Assembly (NCBI GenBank): GCA_947624485.1
Contig: CANQKM010000011.1
Location: 1-64,000 of the forward strand
From: an uncultured Clostridia bacterium
Lineage (GTDB): Bacteria > Bacillota > Clostridia > UBA1381
Direction: 5' to 3'
DNA: 64,000 nt
Made by a program: the position numbers and the translations under genes. Positions 50,513-59,496 of this stretch are shown here, piece by piece. Below the pieces are notes generated by a model. It was not told the DNA's origin and did not search any database. It worked only from the letters and a program-made list of their open reading frames with translations. Numbering within the stretch: position 1 is the stretch's first letter; the number at the start of each line of letters is the position of its first letter.

Positions 50513-51058
50513 ATGAAAGAAAGAGTACAAGGATTAATTACGGGAATTGTAACGGGAATTATTATTACGGGTTCAATAGGTGTATTAGCCGCCCAATATA
50601 CCGCTACAGAAAACACATTTCCTGTAAAGGTAAATGGACAGGAAACAACAATGGAAGGATATAATATTAATGGTAGTACATATTTTAAGTTGAGAGATAT
50701 CGGCGACCGCATGGGATTTAATGTTGATTTTCAAGATAATACAATATATGTTGGTGATGTTCCTAAATCCGGCGATATAAAATTTTATTCTGAAAAACCA
50801 TGGTGTCCCGATTTTGGGGCGTTTACGGGCGCGGCGCTGCTTGATACCCAAACATCTGACAGATTTACGGCATATACATACAGTATGTATTTTGACGGAA
50901 AAATATCCGATTATTATGATTTGATATTGGAATATACGGATTTGAGCTTAAATCCAGCTTCTACGGGTGATTTTATAATGTTTGAGAATTTAGAAACAGG
51001 TCATACCATATCGTGTATGTTAAATAAAGATGGTACGATAAAAATTATAGTAGAATAA
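50513..51058 (+). CDS. secreted stalk-domain (copper-amine-oxidase-N-like) protein
   Basis: 181 residues. Hydrophobic N-terminus (signal or anchor, about 8-28), stalk domain FPVKVNGQETTMEGYNINGS and FKLRDIGDRMGF closely matching the 35926 gene, then about 100 residues not recognised (DGKISDYYDLILEYTDLSLN). It lacks the C-terminal module of the 33.6-36.7 kb proteins. AT-rich compared with surroundings, suggesting transfer with its XRE regulator. AAAGGAG before the ATG. Confidence 0.78.
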   Translation: MKERVQGLITGIVTGIIITGSIGVLAAQYTATENTFPVKVNGQETTMEGYNINGSTYFKLRDIGDRMGFNVDFQDNTIYVGDVPKSGDIKFYSEKPWCPDFGAFTGAALLDTQTSDRFTAYTYSMYFDGKISDYYDLILEYTDLSLNPASTGDFIMFENLETGHTISCMLNKDGTIKIIVE

Positions 51059-51112
51059 TAAGATTAAAACAAACTTGTTGCATAAACAATACATTGTTTG
51101 GGTTGAAAATCC

Positions 51113-51138
51113 GTAGGGGCGACTTTTACAGTCGCCCC
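51113..51138 (+). repeat. GTAG-type REP element
   Basis: GTAGGGGCGACTTTTACAGT then CGCCCC: same GTAG head and outer stem (GGGGCGACT/AGTCGCCCC) as the other REPs with a diverged loop. Rest of the gap to 51255 shows nothing. Confidence 0.65.
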
Positions 51139-51255
51139 TTTACGTGAATTTTAATGTCGGACGAGCGCGAGGGACTTTGTAAACCTATGACAACGTTCTT
51201 CTAAACTCAACAGCCCACTTTGCCACCCCACCTCACGCCGCCAGTAATTTTTATA

Positions 51256-51765
51256 TCAGCAAACATTTGTTTTACTGTAACTCGGCGCGTTTGCCTTTAG
51301 AATCAGCGCCAGCCTGTCCGCGCCGTTGTCGGACACCTCGCTTTTAATGACTATGCTAACGCTGTCCTCAGCGTGAAAGATGAAAATGTACTTTTTACCT
51401 TCCACGACCTCCTGCAGGTCCGCGTACCTGTAATCCGTTTCCTCACCGTTCGTCTTTTCGATAACGTGAGTGTCGAAAAAGCGGAAGCGCGTCGTCTGCC
51501 GCGACTTGCCCGCGCGCTTGCTCGGGCGGCGGTACGCCAGTCTCGGATAAATAAACATCACGATTGCGATCCACAGCGCGATAAGTATCCACACCATGCC
51601 GAACTTCATAACGTAAAAGTACGCCGTGAGCGCGAACGCCGCTGCCGCGATGCATGTTGATATAATATTGAAGGTGCGGTAGTGCTTTTTGAAGTAAAAT
51701 TTGTAAAAATCCTTGTAGATCTGCGGATTCATTTCCGTCACGGCTTTGTACAATGCCTTTTCCAT
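51256..51765 (-). CDS. YcxB-like membrane protein
   Basis: 169 residues. Two adjacent membrane helices (about 34-50 and 56-74) after a short basic N-terminus, then a soluble part with TRFRFFDTHVIEKTNGEETDYRYADLQEVVE-type pattern of YcxB-like proteins. Function unknown. Last gene of the minus-strand his/ABC-F run. Confidence 0.7.
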   Translation of the reverse strand: MEKALYKAVTEMNPQIYKDFYKFYFKKHYRTFNIISTCIAAAAFALTAYFYVMKFGMVWILIALWIAIVMFIYPRLAYRRPSKRAGKSRQTTRFRFFDTHVIEKTNGEETDYRYADLQEVVEGKKYIFIFHAEDSVSIVIKSEVSDNGADRLALILKANAPSYSKTNVC

Positions 51766-51778
51766 AACGCGCGCCCCC

Positions 51779-52213
51779 TTAATCCATTTTAAACACGCGC
51801 TTTATATACGCGCCTATGAGTATGCCGATAAACGAGAAAAGCACATACACAAGCCCGAACGCGAACAGCATATGCAGCGCCTGGCTCGGCATATACTCAA
51901 CGTAGAACACGATCGAAAGAATCGCTATCACGCTTATAAAGAACGGAAGCTTCAGATTAAAGCCCTTCTTTATGCCGTACAGGAACGCTATAACCGCGAG
52001 CAGAGAGCTGTTGAAATAAATCGCGAACTGCGTGTAAAGGCTCATAAGGTTCTGCTTCATGGCGAACGTAAGTCCGACAAACACGAGCGGAACGATATGG
52101 AATATAATCAGCGTCGCCAGGATGTACGCCTTTGAATCGTACGTGTTGAACTCGGCGCGCGGCAGCGGCTCCTTGCGAGCCGGAAGCGTCTTTCTTCTGT
52201 TTTTCTTGCTCAT
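51779..52213 (-). CDS. hypothetical four-helix membrane protein
   Basis: 144 residues. Basic, proline-rich N-terminus ([19 protein letters not shown]), then four hydrophobic segments at about 30-50, 62-80, 88-106 and 112-136. Not recognised. It overlaps hisF by four bases, so it is probably cotranslated, and lies 13 bases before the YcxB-like gene. Confidence 0.7.
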   Translation of the reverse strand: MSKKNRRKTLPARKEPLPRAEFNTYDSKAYILATLIIFHIVPLVFVGLTFAMKQNLMSLYTQFAIYFNSSLLAVIAFLYGIKKGFNLKLPFFISVIAILSIVFYVEYMPSQALHMLFAFGLVYVLFSFIGILIGAYIKRVFKMD

Positions 52214-52968
52214 AATCTCACACTCTCCCCGTTATCCCTTAAATATTTTTTTAAATCCGATATTTCAATCTCGCGGAAGTGGAACAAACTCGCCGCCAGA
52301 ACCGCGTCCGCCCTGCCGTCGCGCAGCGCGTCGAGGAAATGCTCCATAGTCCCCGCACCGCCCGACGCTATGACGGGAATTTTCGCGTTTTCGCTCACGG
52401 CTCGCGTAAGCTCCACGTCGTAACCCGCCTTCGTGCCGTCGCAGTCCATGCTTGTCAGAAGTATCTCGCCCGCGCCAAGCTCCTCCGCGCGCTTCGCCCA
52501 CCAAAGAGCGTCTATGCCGGTGTTTACGCGTCCGCCGTTGAGGTACGCGTCCCAGCCGCCTTTACCGTTCCTTTTCGCGTCGATCGCGCACACGACGCAC
52601 TGACTGCCGAACCGCTCCGCCGCCTCGCTTATAAGCTCGGGACGCTTAAGCGCCGAGCTGTTTACCGATACCTTATCCGCTCCGGCGTTGAGTATTTTGC
52701 GGAAATCCTCGACCGTCCGTATACCGCCGCCGACGGTGAACGGTATAAACACCTCGCGCGCCACCGCGCGAACCATATCCTCAACCGTGTCCCTCGCGTC
52801 GGACGACGCCGTTATATCGAGGAACACAAGCTCGTCCGCTCCGGCTTTGTTATACACCTTTGCGCACTCCACAGGATCGCCCGCGTCAGTCAGATTTACG
52901 AAATTAACTCCCTTTACCACCCTGCCGTTCTTTACGTCGAGGCAGGGAATTATTCTTTTAGCGTACAT
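52210..52968 (-). CDS. hisF: imidazole glycerol phosphate synthase, cyclase subunit
   Basis: 252 residues, TIM barrel. Catalytic Asp in [16 protein letters not shown], phosphate loops [14 protein letters not shown] and [10 protein letters not shown], second catalytic Asp in [13 protein letters not shown]. Partner of HisH; closes the imidazole ring and releases AICAR. AAGGAG before the ATG overlaps the hisH end. Other his genes are not in the window. Confidence 0.96.
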   Translation of the reverse strand: MYAKRIIPCLDVKNGRVVKGVNFVNLTDAGDPVECAKVYNKAGADELVFLDITASSDARDTVEDMVRAVAREVFIPFTVGGGIRTVEDFRKILNAGADKVSVNSSALKRPELISEAAERFGSQCVVCAIDAKRNGKGGWDAYLNGGRVNTGIDALWWAKRAEELGAGEILLTSMDCDGTKAGYDVELTRAVSENAKIPVIASGGAGTMEHFLDALRDGRADAVLAASLFHFREIEISDLKKYLRDNGESVRL

Positions 52969-52977
52969 ATTTACTCC

Positions 52978-53580
52978 TTACAGGCTCACAAAATTCTTCA
53001 AAATAGTCATGCCGACGTCGCCGCTTTTTTCGGGGTGGAACTGCGCCGCGAACACGTTATCCTTCTCGACCGCGATCGCGAGCCGCGCGCCGTACTCGGT
53101 GTACGCGCTCACAATTCCACTATCCTCCGGCTTAATGTAATACGAATGCACAAAGTAAACGTACGGCTCATCGCCTATGCCTTTAAGTATGCGGCTGTCC
53201 TTTACTGCGTCAATGCTGTTCCAGCCCATGTGCGGAATTTTAAGACCGGTGTCGGGGATTTTGACGATTTTGCCCTTGAAAATACCAAGTCCCTTAGCTC
53301 CGGCGCTTTCCTCGCTTTCCTCAAAAAGCATATGCAGTCCGAGACAAATGCCGAGAAACGGCTTACCGTCCGCTATCGCGCGCTTTACCGCGTCAACGAG
53401 CGAGCTTTCGTTAAGCCTTGCCATAGCGTCGCCGAACGCGCCTACGCCCGGCAGTATTACCTTGTCCGCGTCCGATATAACGTCCGCGCTGCTCGTGACA
53501 ACGCTTTTTGCGCCTATAAAATCGAGCGCGTTTTTGACGCTGTGCAGATTACCCGCGCCGTAGTCAACTATTGCTATCAT
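52978..53580 (-). CDS. hisH: imidazole glycerol phosphate synthase, glutaminase subunit
   Basis: 200 residues, class I amidotransferase. IVDYGAGNLHSVKNAL start, nucleophile Cys in FLGICLGLHML, His and Glu in AAQFHPEKSGDVG. Supplies ammonia to HisF. Overlaps the upstream ThyX-like gene by 17 bases. Confidence 0.96.
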   Translation of the reverse strand: MIAIVDYGAGNLHSVKNALDFIGAKSVVTSSADVISDADKVILPGVGAFGDAMARLNESSLVDAVKRAIADGKPFLGICLGLHMLFEESEESAGAKGLGIFKGKIVKIPDTGLKIPHMGWNSIDAVKDSRILKGIGDEPYVYFVHSYYIKPEDSGIVSAYTEYGARLAIAVEKDNVFAAQFHPEKSGDVGMTILKNFVSL

Positions 53581-54232
53581 TCTGTTCTACCTCATCTATG
53601 AATATAAGCTCCTGCGCGTAGGGGAGCGACCGCGCCCAGTCGATAAACGACTTCGACCACTCCGTCAGCTTGTGGAAGCGCCTCTGTCCCTTTGAACACA
53701 TCGCGAGCAGGTTTTCGTAAGACATTGTTACCGTCCGCGTCTGCTGCCACGACGACGGCAGCCAGCGTATAAGCTCCTTCCAGTACGATTTGTCCTTCGT
53801 TTCAAGATACTTTACGCGCATGCTTTCCAAAAATTCGATATGTTTGTCCATAACGTCCCCGAGCCTTACGCCGCCGTAATCGAGGTCGGGCGCGTAATCG
53901 TCTGTTTCAAAGCATTCGCGCGTTATCGGCGTGGACGAGAGCTTGTGCATCGTGGACGTGCTGTTCGCGACCGTGCCGACCTTGTACGTGTCAAACTCCT
54001 TCCACCAGTACAGCGGACCGGTTATATCGACCGACACAAAAATCTGGCGCATAAATTTGCGGTGTTCGCTGCCCGACCGTATGAGCCTCTGCGCGAGACT
54101 TAAATCGTTTCCGCCTATCACGACGCGTCCGTTTTCTTCAACCGTGTCGTTCTTTTTCCACGATTCGAGCGGGTTTCTCATGCCGCGCATCGCCCGCGCG
54201 AAGCCGTAAACCTCGGTATTCTCAAACTTCAT
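53564..54232 (-). CDS. ThyX-like protein lacking the RHRxxS motif
   Basis: 222 residues. By eye the spacing of SGSEHRKFMRQIFVSVDIT, GPLYWWKEFDTYKVGT and NSTSTMHKL, then WLPSSWQQTRTVTMSYENLL, follows that of flavin-dependent thymidylate synthase (ThyX), but the diagnostic RHRxxS is absent (FDTYKVG lies in its place). Whether it binds FAD or dUMP is unknown. It sits between an ABC-F gene (11-base overlap) and hisH (17-base overlap). A moderate-confidence fold guess from pattern only; otherwise hypothetical. Confidence 0.5.
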   Translation of the reverse strand: MKFENTEVYGFARAMRGMRNPLESWKKNDTVEENGRVVIGGNDLSLAQRLIRSGSEHRKFMRQIFVSVDITGPLYWWKEFDTYKVGTVANSTSTMHKLSSTPITRECFETDDYAPDLDYGGVRLGDVMDKHIEFLESMRVKYLETKDKSYWKELIRWLPSSWQQTRTVTMSYENLLAMCSKGQRRFHKLTEWSKSFIDWARSLPYAQELIFIDEVEQNDSNS

Positions 54233-55841
54233 TTTGCTTCTCCCTCATCATTTCAATATACTCGTCAAACGTACACATTCTGTCAACGATCGTTCCGTCC
54301 GCTTTAATGTCGATTATCCTGTTCGCGACGGTGTTCACAAATTCGTGGTCGTGCGACGCGAATATTACGTTGCCCTTAAACGCCTTAAGACCGTTGTTCA
54401 CAGCCGTTATCGACTCCAAATCGAGGTGGTTTGTCGGCTGGTCGAGGATAAGCACGTTCGAGCCGTACAGCATCATGCGCGACAGCATACATCTCACCTT
54501 TTCGCCGCCCGACAGCACGTTTACGGGCTTGAATACGTCGTCGCCGGAGAATAACATTCTGCCGAGAAATCCGCGTATATAGCTCTCGTTCTGCGTCTCA
54601 AATCCCTCCGCGCTGTACTGGCGCAGCCAGTCTACGAGGTTAAGCGTGCAGCCGTCGAAATATTTTGAGTTGTCCTTCGGGAAATAGCTCTGCGACGTAC
54701 TCACGCCCCACTTGACCGTTCCCGCGTCGGGTTCCTCCTCGCCGGCGAGTATTTGCAGAAGCGCGGTTACGGCAAGCTCGTTCTCACCGATTACCGCTAT
54801 CTTGTCGTCATGGTTCATCGTGAACGAAATATTATTCAAAAGCGTTTCGCCGTTTACCGTCTTTGACACGTCGCTAACAGTAAGCAAATCGCGTCCCGCC
54901 TCTCTGTCCATATCGAAGCCGACGAACGGGTAACGCCGCGACGACGCGGGCATCTCCTCAACGGTCAGCTTGTCGAGCATCTTTTTACGGCTCGTCGCCT
55001 GCTTCGACTTTGACTTGTTCGCAGAGAAACGCTGTATGAAGCTCTGCAGCTCCTTTATTTTTTCCTCCGCCTTCTTGTTCTGCTGCTTTATGAGAGCCTG
55101 AACCATCTGGCTCGACTCGTACCAGAACTCGTAGTTTCCGACGTACATCTTGACCTTTGAGTAATCTATATCAACTATGTGCGTGCATACGACGTTAAGG
55201 AAATATCTGTCGTGCGACACGACGATAACCGTGCCCTCGTAGTCGAGCAGGAAGTTTTCGAGCCACTCTATCGCCTGTAAATCAAGACCGTTCGTCGGCT
55301 CGTCCATGAGAAGTATGTCGGGGTTGCCGAAAAGCGCCTGCGCGAGCAGCGCCTTGACCTTTTCGTTACCGTCAAGCTCCGCCATTGTTTTGTAAAGCGT
55401 ACTCTCGTCGAGACCGAGTCCCTGCAACAGCTTTGACGCGTTCGATTCCGCCTCCCAGCCGTCCATTTCGGCAAATTCCGCCTCAAGGTCGGCGGCTCTT
55501 AAACCGTCCTCGTCAGAGAAATCCTCCTTCATATACAGAGCGTCCTTCTCCTTCATTATATCGTACAGCTTTTTGTCACCCATTATGATCGTGTCGAGAA
55601 CGGTGTATTCGTCGAACGCGAAATGGTCCTGCTTCAGCACCGACATGCGGCAGTTGGGATCTATCGTCACCTCGCCCGTCGTCGAGTCAAGCTCGCCCGA
55701 CAGGATTTTAAGGAATGTGGACTTACCCGCGCCGTTCGCGCCGATTACGCCGTAGCAGTTGCCCGGCGTAAATTTGAGGTTTACGTCCGAAAAAAGGTTC
55801 TGCCCGCTGAAGTTCAGGCTCAGATTTGTTACGTTTATCAT
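54222..55841 (-). CDS. ABC-F family ATPase (YbiT/YkpA type)
   Basis: 539 residues, two ATP-binding domains and no membrane part. Walker A GANGAGKST, the first signature is unusual (MAELDGNEKVKALLAQAL instead of LSGG), Walker B DILLMDEPTNGLD; second domain has VLSGGEKVRC and DQPTNHLD. The linker near 245-300 is charged (KSKSKQATSRKKML). ABC-F proteins act on ribosomes. In the second domain Walker A reads IGENELAVTAL, which lacks the GKS/T, so this site may be weak or dead. Confidence 0.9.
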   Translation of the reverse strand: MINVTNLSLNFSGQNLFSDVNLKFTPGNCYGVIGANGAGKSTFLKILSGELDSTTGEVTIDPNCRMSVLKQDHFAFDEYTVLDTIIMGDKKLYDIMKEKDALYMKEDFSDEDGLRAADLEAEFAEMDGWEAESNASKLLQGLGLDESTLYKTMAELDGNEKVKALLAQALFGNPDILLMDEPTNGLDLQAIEWLENFLLDYEGTVIVVSHDRYFLNVVCTHIVDIDYSKVKMYVGNYEFWYESSQMVQALIKQQNKKAEEKIKELQSFIQRFSANKSKSKQATSRKKMLDKLTVEEMPASSRRYPFVGFDMDREAGRDLLTVSDVSKTVNGETLLNNISFTMNHDDKIAVIGENELAVTALLQILAGEEEPDAGTVKWGVSTSQSYFPKDNSKYFDGCTLNLVDWLRQYSAEGFETQNESYIRGFLGRMLFSGDDVFKPVNVLSGGEKVRCMLSRMMLYGSNVLILDQPTNHLDLESITAVNNGLKAFKGNVIFASHDHEFVNTVANRIIDIKADGTIVDRMCTFDEYIEMMREKQNEV

Positions 55842-55860
55842 TTATTTTCACCCGATTTAG

Positions 55861-55889
55861 TTGATTTTACCAATAAATTATACTATAAT
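55861..55889 (+). promoter_or_regulatory. sigma-A promoter of the cobalamin operon
   Basis: TTGATT, 17 bases, TATAAT; start near 55896, leader under 40 bases, leaving no room for a cobalamin riboswitch. Overlaps the opposing ABC-F promoter. Confidence 0.6.
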
Positions 55890-55905
55890 AATCATATAAT
55901 TGCAA
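55877..55905 (-). promoter_or_regulatory. sigma-A promoter of the ABC-F/his run
   Basis: Minus strand TTGCAA, 17 bases, TATAAT. Its -10 (55877-55882) lies between the -35 and -10 boxes of the cobalamin promoter. Confidence 0.6.
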
Positions 55906-55933
55906 GCAAAAAAACGACATATGGGGAACTAAG

Positions 55934-57001
55934 ATGAAAAGCGGCAGATTTTTGAGAACGGGCTTTACCACCGGAAGCTGCGCCGCGGCTGCCGCAAAGG
56001 CGGCTGTGAGCGCGCTCATGACGGGCGAAATACGTAAAAGCGTAAGCATACCGCTCCCGTCGGGCGGCAGAGCCGAAATAGAAATAACGGACGTGAAAAT
56101 TACGGAGAATACCGCGTCCGCGTCGGTAATAAAGCGCAGCGGCGACGATCCCGACGTTACGGACGGCATAACGATCTGCGCGTCGGTCAGAAAAACGGCG
56201 CGCGGCGTGACGGTTGACGGCGGCGAGGGTATAGGCAGAGTGACGCGCAATGGGCTTGACCGACCGGTAGGCGAAGCCGCGATTAACAGCGTGCCGCGCC
56301 GAATGATACGCGAAGCGGCGCTTGAGGCTTTGGGCGAATACGACGGCGGTGTCGAGATTATCATTTCCGCGCCGCAGGGAAGGGAAATCGCGAAAAAGAC
56401 CTTCAATCCGCGTCTCGGCATAGAGGGCGGCATTTCGATTCTCGGCACGAGCGGCATAGTCGAGCCGATGAGCGAGAAAGGGCTTCTCGACACGGTTTTT
56501 CTGGAGCTTAAAATGCGCCGCGCCGAGGGACACAAAACGGCTGTGCTTGTCCCGGGAAATTACGGCGAGGAATTTGCGGCGCGCGAAATGCACATAAAAA
56601 ACGCCGTTCAATGCTCGAATTACATCGGCGACGCGCTTGACTACGCGCAGGATCTCGGATTTAAGAGCGTCCTGATTATCGCGCACATGGGCAAGCTCGT
56701 CAAGCTCGGCAGCGGCATTATGAACACACATTCGCGCTGCGCCGACGGTCGAATGGAAACTCTCGCCTTGTGCGCCGCACTCGCGGGGTATGAGGATTTT
56801 GCGAAAATACTCGGCTGCGCGACGACGGATGAGGCGTACGAGTACATAAGGGACACTAAAACTATAGATATTTTAATGAGCAGAATAGACATGTATTTGA
56901 AACGCCGCACGGAGCTAAAGGCGGGAGCGGTGATGTTCTCGAACAGGTACGGCGTGATAGGCAAAACAAAGGATGCGGACGAAATAATAAAGGAGATATA
57001 A
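55934..57001 (+). CDS. cbiD: cobalt-precorrin-5B C1-methyltransferase
   Basis: 355 residues. FTTGSCAAAAAKAAV near the start and LVPGNYGEEFAARE are CbiD marks. It methylates C1 in the oxygen-independent corrin pathway. One motif word at 56850 gives YIRDTKTID. First gene of the operon; the stop meets the next ATG directly. Confidence 0.94.
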   Translation: MKSGRFLRTGFTTGSCAAAAAKAAVSALMTGEIRKSVSIPLPSGGRAEIEITDVKITENTASASVIKRSGDDPDVTDGITICASVRKTARGVTVDGGEGIGRVTRNGLDRPVGEAAINSVPRRMIREAALEALGEYDGGVEIIISAPQGREIAKKTFNPRLGIEGGISILGTSGIVEPMSEKGLLDTVFLELKMRRAEGHKTAVLVPGNYGEEFAAREMHIKNAVQCSNYIGDALDYAQDLGFKSVLIIAHMGKLVKLGSGIMNTHSRCADGRMETLALCAALAGYEDFAKILGCATTDEAYEYIRDTKTIDILMSRIDMYLKRRTELKAGAVMFSNRYGVIGKTKDADEIIKEI

Positions 57002-57754
57002 ATGGTACATTTTGTGGGAGCGGGCAGCGGCGCGCCCGACCTTATAACGCTGCGCGGCAAGCGGCTTCTGGAGGAAGCGGACATAATAATATACGCCGGC
57101 TCGCTCGTGAACGCCGCGCTTCTCGAATACGCGAATGGGGACACTAAAATATACGACAGCTCGCGCATGACGCTCGGCGAGGTCGTGGACGTGATGCGCC
57201 AAGGGGACACTAAAAATATAGTGCGGCTCCACACCGGCGACACCTCGATATACGGCGCGGTAAGGGAGCAGATGGACGCGCTTGAAAAAATGGGCATAGA
57301 GTACGACGTATGCCCCGGCGTGTCGTCCTTCTGCGGCGCGGCTGCGGCGTTAAGAGCGGAGTACACGCTTCCCGGAGTGTCGCAGACGGTGATAATAACG
57401 CGCGCGGAGGGCAGAACGCCCGTGCCGGAACGTGAAACGATACGCTCACTCGCGCATCACGGCGCGACAATGATAATTTTCCTGTCGGCAAACATGACGG
57501 AAAAGCTCCAGCAAGAGCTTACCGCCGGCGGCTATCCGCCCGACACGCCCGCCGCGATTGTGTACAAGGCGACGTGGGAGGACGAGAAGGTTATGCGCTG
57601 CACAGTGGGGACACTAAACGCAACGGCGAAATCGAACGGAATAACAAAAACGGCTCTAATAACGGTCGGCAATTTTTTGGGTGATGATTACGAGTTATCG
57701 AAGCTGTACGACGAGACCTTCCAAACCTCTTACAGAAAGGGCGTGGAGAAATGA
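57002..57754 (+). CDS. cobM: precorrin-4/cobalt-precorrin-4 C11-methyltransferase
   Basis: 250 residues, CbiF/CobM. Tetrapyrrole methylase fold: VGAGSGAPDLITLRGKRLL, AGSLVN, VRLHTGDTSIYGAVREQM, VSQTVIITRAEGRTPVPE. Carries three motif words (57137, 57203, 57607). At the first, NGDTKIYDSS replaces the usual PGAEVHDSA without change in length. Overlaps cbiG by four bases. Confidence 0.95.
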   Translation: MVHFVGAGSGAPDLITLRGKRLLEEADIIIYAGSLVNAALLEYANGDTKIYDSSRMTLGEVVDVMRQGDTKNIVRLHTGDTSIYGAVREQMDALEKMGIEYDVCPGVSSFCGAAAALRAEYTLPGVSQTVIITRAEGRTPVPERETIRSLAHHGATMIIFLSANMTEKLQQELTAGGYPPDTPAAIVYKATWEDEKVMRCTVGTLNATAKSNGITKTALITVGNFLGDDYELSKLYDETFQTSYRKGVEK

Positions 57755-58755
57755 AAATTGCCGCGATAGCTTTTACGGAGCGCGGCGGCAATGTCGCGAA
57801 GCTCCTGAAAGACAAAATGAACGCCGACGGCTTTATTATACACACACACCCAACGGACGGACTTACAACGTTCACGAGCCTTGACGAGGTGACGCGTCTC
57901 GCGTGGGACGGGTACGACGCGCTTGTGTTCGTCGGAGCGTGCGGAATAGCCGTGCGCGCCATAGCGCCGTACATAAGGAACAAGGCGGAGGACAGAGCCG
58001 TCGTCGCGGCGGACGAGACGGGACGATACGCCGTTTCGCTGCTTTCGGGACACATCGGCGGCGCAAACGCGCTTGCAAGAGACGTTGCGCGTATCACGGG
58101 CGGCGAAGCCGTAATAACGACAGCCACCGATGTAAACGGCAAATTCGCCGTTGACACATTTGCGGTCTTAAACAATCTGCACATCGGGGACACTAAAATC
58201 ATAAAAGAAATATCGTCGCGCGTGCTTCACGGAGAGCCGATCGGACTTGTGTGCGACGCCAAAGCGAAAAACATTCCCGACATTTTTACCGACAGCGCCG
58301 ATGTGGGAATCTGCATAAGCGCGGAGGAGAAAAAGCCGTTTGACATAACGCTTAACCTCTACCCGAAAACGACCGTGATAGGTATCGGCTGCCGCCGCGG
58401 CGCGGAAAATATAGAAAAGAGTGCGCTTGAATTTTTGAGGCAGAACAATATAAGCGCACACTCTCTTTGCGCCGCCGCAACGGTTGACATTAAAAAGGAC
58501 GAGCGCGGCATAAACGAATTCTGCGAAAAATACGGCATTGAGCTTTTGACGTTCACGGCGGCGGAGCTTGGGGACACTAAAGGCAGCTTTACCGCGTCGG
58601 ATTTTGTGAAGAAAACGGTCGGCGTGGACAATGTGTGCGAGCGTGCCGTATGCGCCGCGGGCGCGGAGCTTACGCATAAAAAGACCGCGGCGGACGGCGT
58701 GACGTTCGCGCTGGGGACACTAAAATACACGGTTGATTTCGGAAGGGGACACTAA
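57751..58755 (+). CDS. cbiG: cobalt-precorrin-5A hydrolase
   Basis: 334 residues. N-terminal CbiG domain (ALVFVGACGIAVRAIAPYI, VVAADETGRYAVSLLSGHIGG) and C-terminal domain (IGIGCRRGAENI, then VKKTVGVDNVCERA). It opens the lactone ring to release acetaldehyde in the anaerobic route. Four motif words; the last one (58745-58756) contains its stop codon and the first base of the next start codon. Confidence 0.94.
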   Translation: MKIAAIAFTERGGNVAKLLKDKMNADGFIIHTHPTDGLTTFTSLDEVTRLAWDGYDALVFVGACGIAVRAIAPYIRNKAEDRAVVAADETGRYAVSLLSGHIGGANALARDVARITGGEAVITTATDVNGKFAVDTFAVLNNLHIGDTKIIKEISSRVLHGEPIGLVCDAKAKNIPDIFTDSADVGICISAEEKKPFDITLNLYPKTTVIGIGCRRGAENIEKSALEFLRQNNISAHSLCAAATVDIKKDERGINEFCEKYGIELLTFTAAELGDTKGSFTASDFVKKTVGVDNVCERAVCAAGAELTHKKTAADGVTFALGTLKYTVDFGRGH

Positions 58756-59478
58756 ATGGAGATATACGTTGTGGGAACGGGCGCGGGCAGCGAGGACGGA
58801 CTGACGCGCGGGGCAAGGAAAACGCTTGAAGGTGCGGATTTGATCGTCGGCTACACCGTTTACACCGACCTCGTGAAGTCCTTTCTTCCGCAAAAGGAAT
58901 GTTATTCGACAGGTATGCGCGGCGAAAAGGAGCGGTGTATTTACGCAATAAACGCGGCGCGTGAGGGCAAAAGGGTATGCGTCGTGTGCGGCGGCGACGC
59001 GGGCGTGTACGGCATGACGTCGCTGCTTTACGAGCTTACGGCTGACGACGCGGATATAGAGATACGCGCCGTTGCCGGAGTGAGCGCGATGCTGTCGGGC
59101 GCGGCTCTTGTCGGCGCGCCGCTCGGTCATGACTTTGCTGTGATAAGCCTGAGCGACCTTTTAACGCCGTGGGAGACTATTGAAAAACGGCTTGTCTGCG
59201 CCGCTGAGGGCGATTTTGTGATTTGTCTTTACAACCCGTCCTCGAAAAACCGCGCGGACTACCTGCGCCAAGCGTGCAGCATTATAATGAAATACAGGGA
59301 CACTAAAACCGTCTGCGCCGCCGCGAGGAACATCGGCAGAGACGGCGAGGAATACGCCGTTATGACGCTCGGCGAAATGGCGGACTACAAGGCGGACATG
59401 TTCACGACCGTTTTTATCGGCAGCACGAAAACGCGCGAAATCAAGGGCAGAATGGTAACGCCGAGGGGCTATAAGTGA
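58756..59478 (+). CDS. cobJ: precorrin-3B/cobalt-factor III C17-methyltransferase
   Basis: 240 residues, CbiH/CobJ. VVGTGAGSEDGLTRGARKTL, CVVCGGDAGVYGMTSL and FVICLYNPSSKNR. Makes the ring-contracting C17 methylation. The start codon abuts the cbiG stop inside a motif word whose GGGG may serve as its ribosome site. One further word at 59297 (YRDTKT). Confidence 0.94.
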   Translation: MEIYVVGTGAGSEDGLTRGARKTLEGADLIVGYTVYTDLVKSFLPQKECYSTGMRGEKERCIYAINAAREGKRVCVVCGGDAGVYGMTSLLYELTADDADIEIRAVAGVSAMLSGAALVGAPLGHDFAVISLSDLLTPWETIEKRLVCAAEGDFVICLYNPSSKNRADYLRQACSIIMKYRDTKTVCAAARNIGRDGEEYAVMTLGEMADYKADMFTTVFIGSTKTREIKGRMVTPRGYK

Positions 59479-59496
59479 CGCGGAGGGAGAAGTAAT

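Noticed and set aside
55842-55933. Cobalamin riboswitch before cbiD
   Set aside because: Gap is only about 90 bases and is filled with overlapping promoters; no B12-box.
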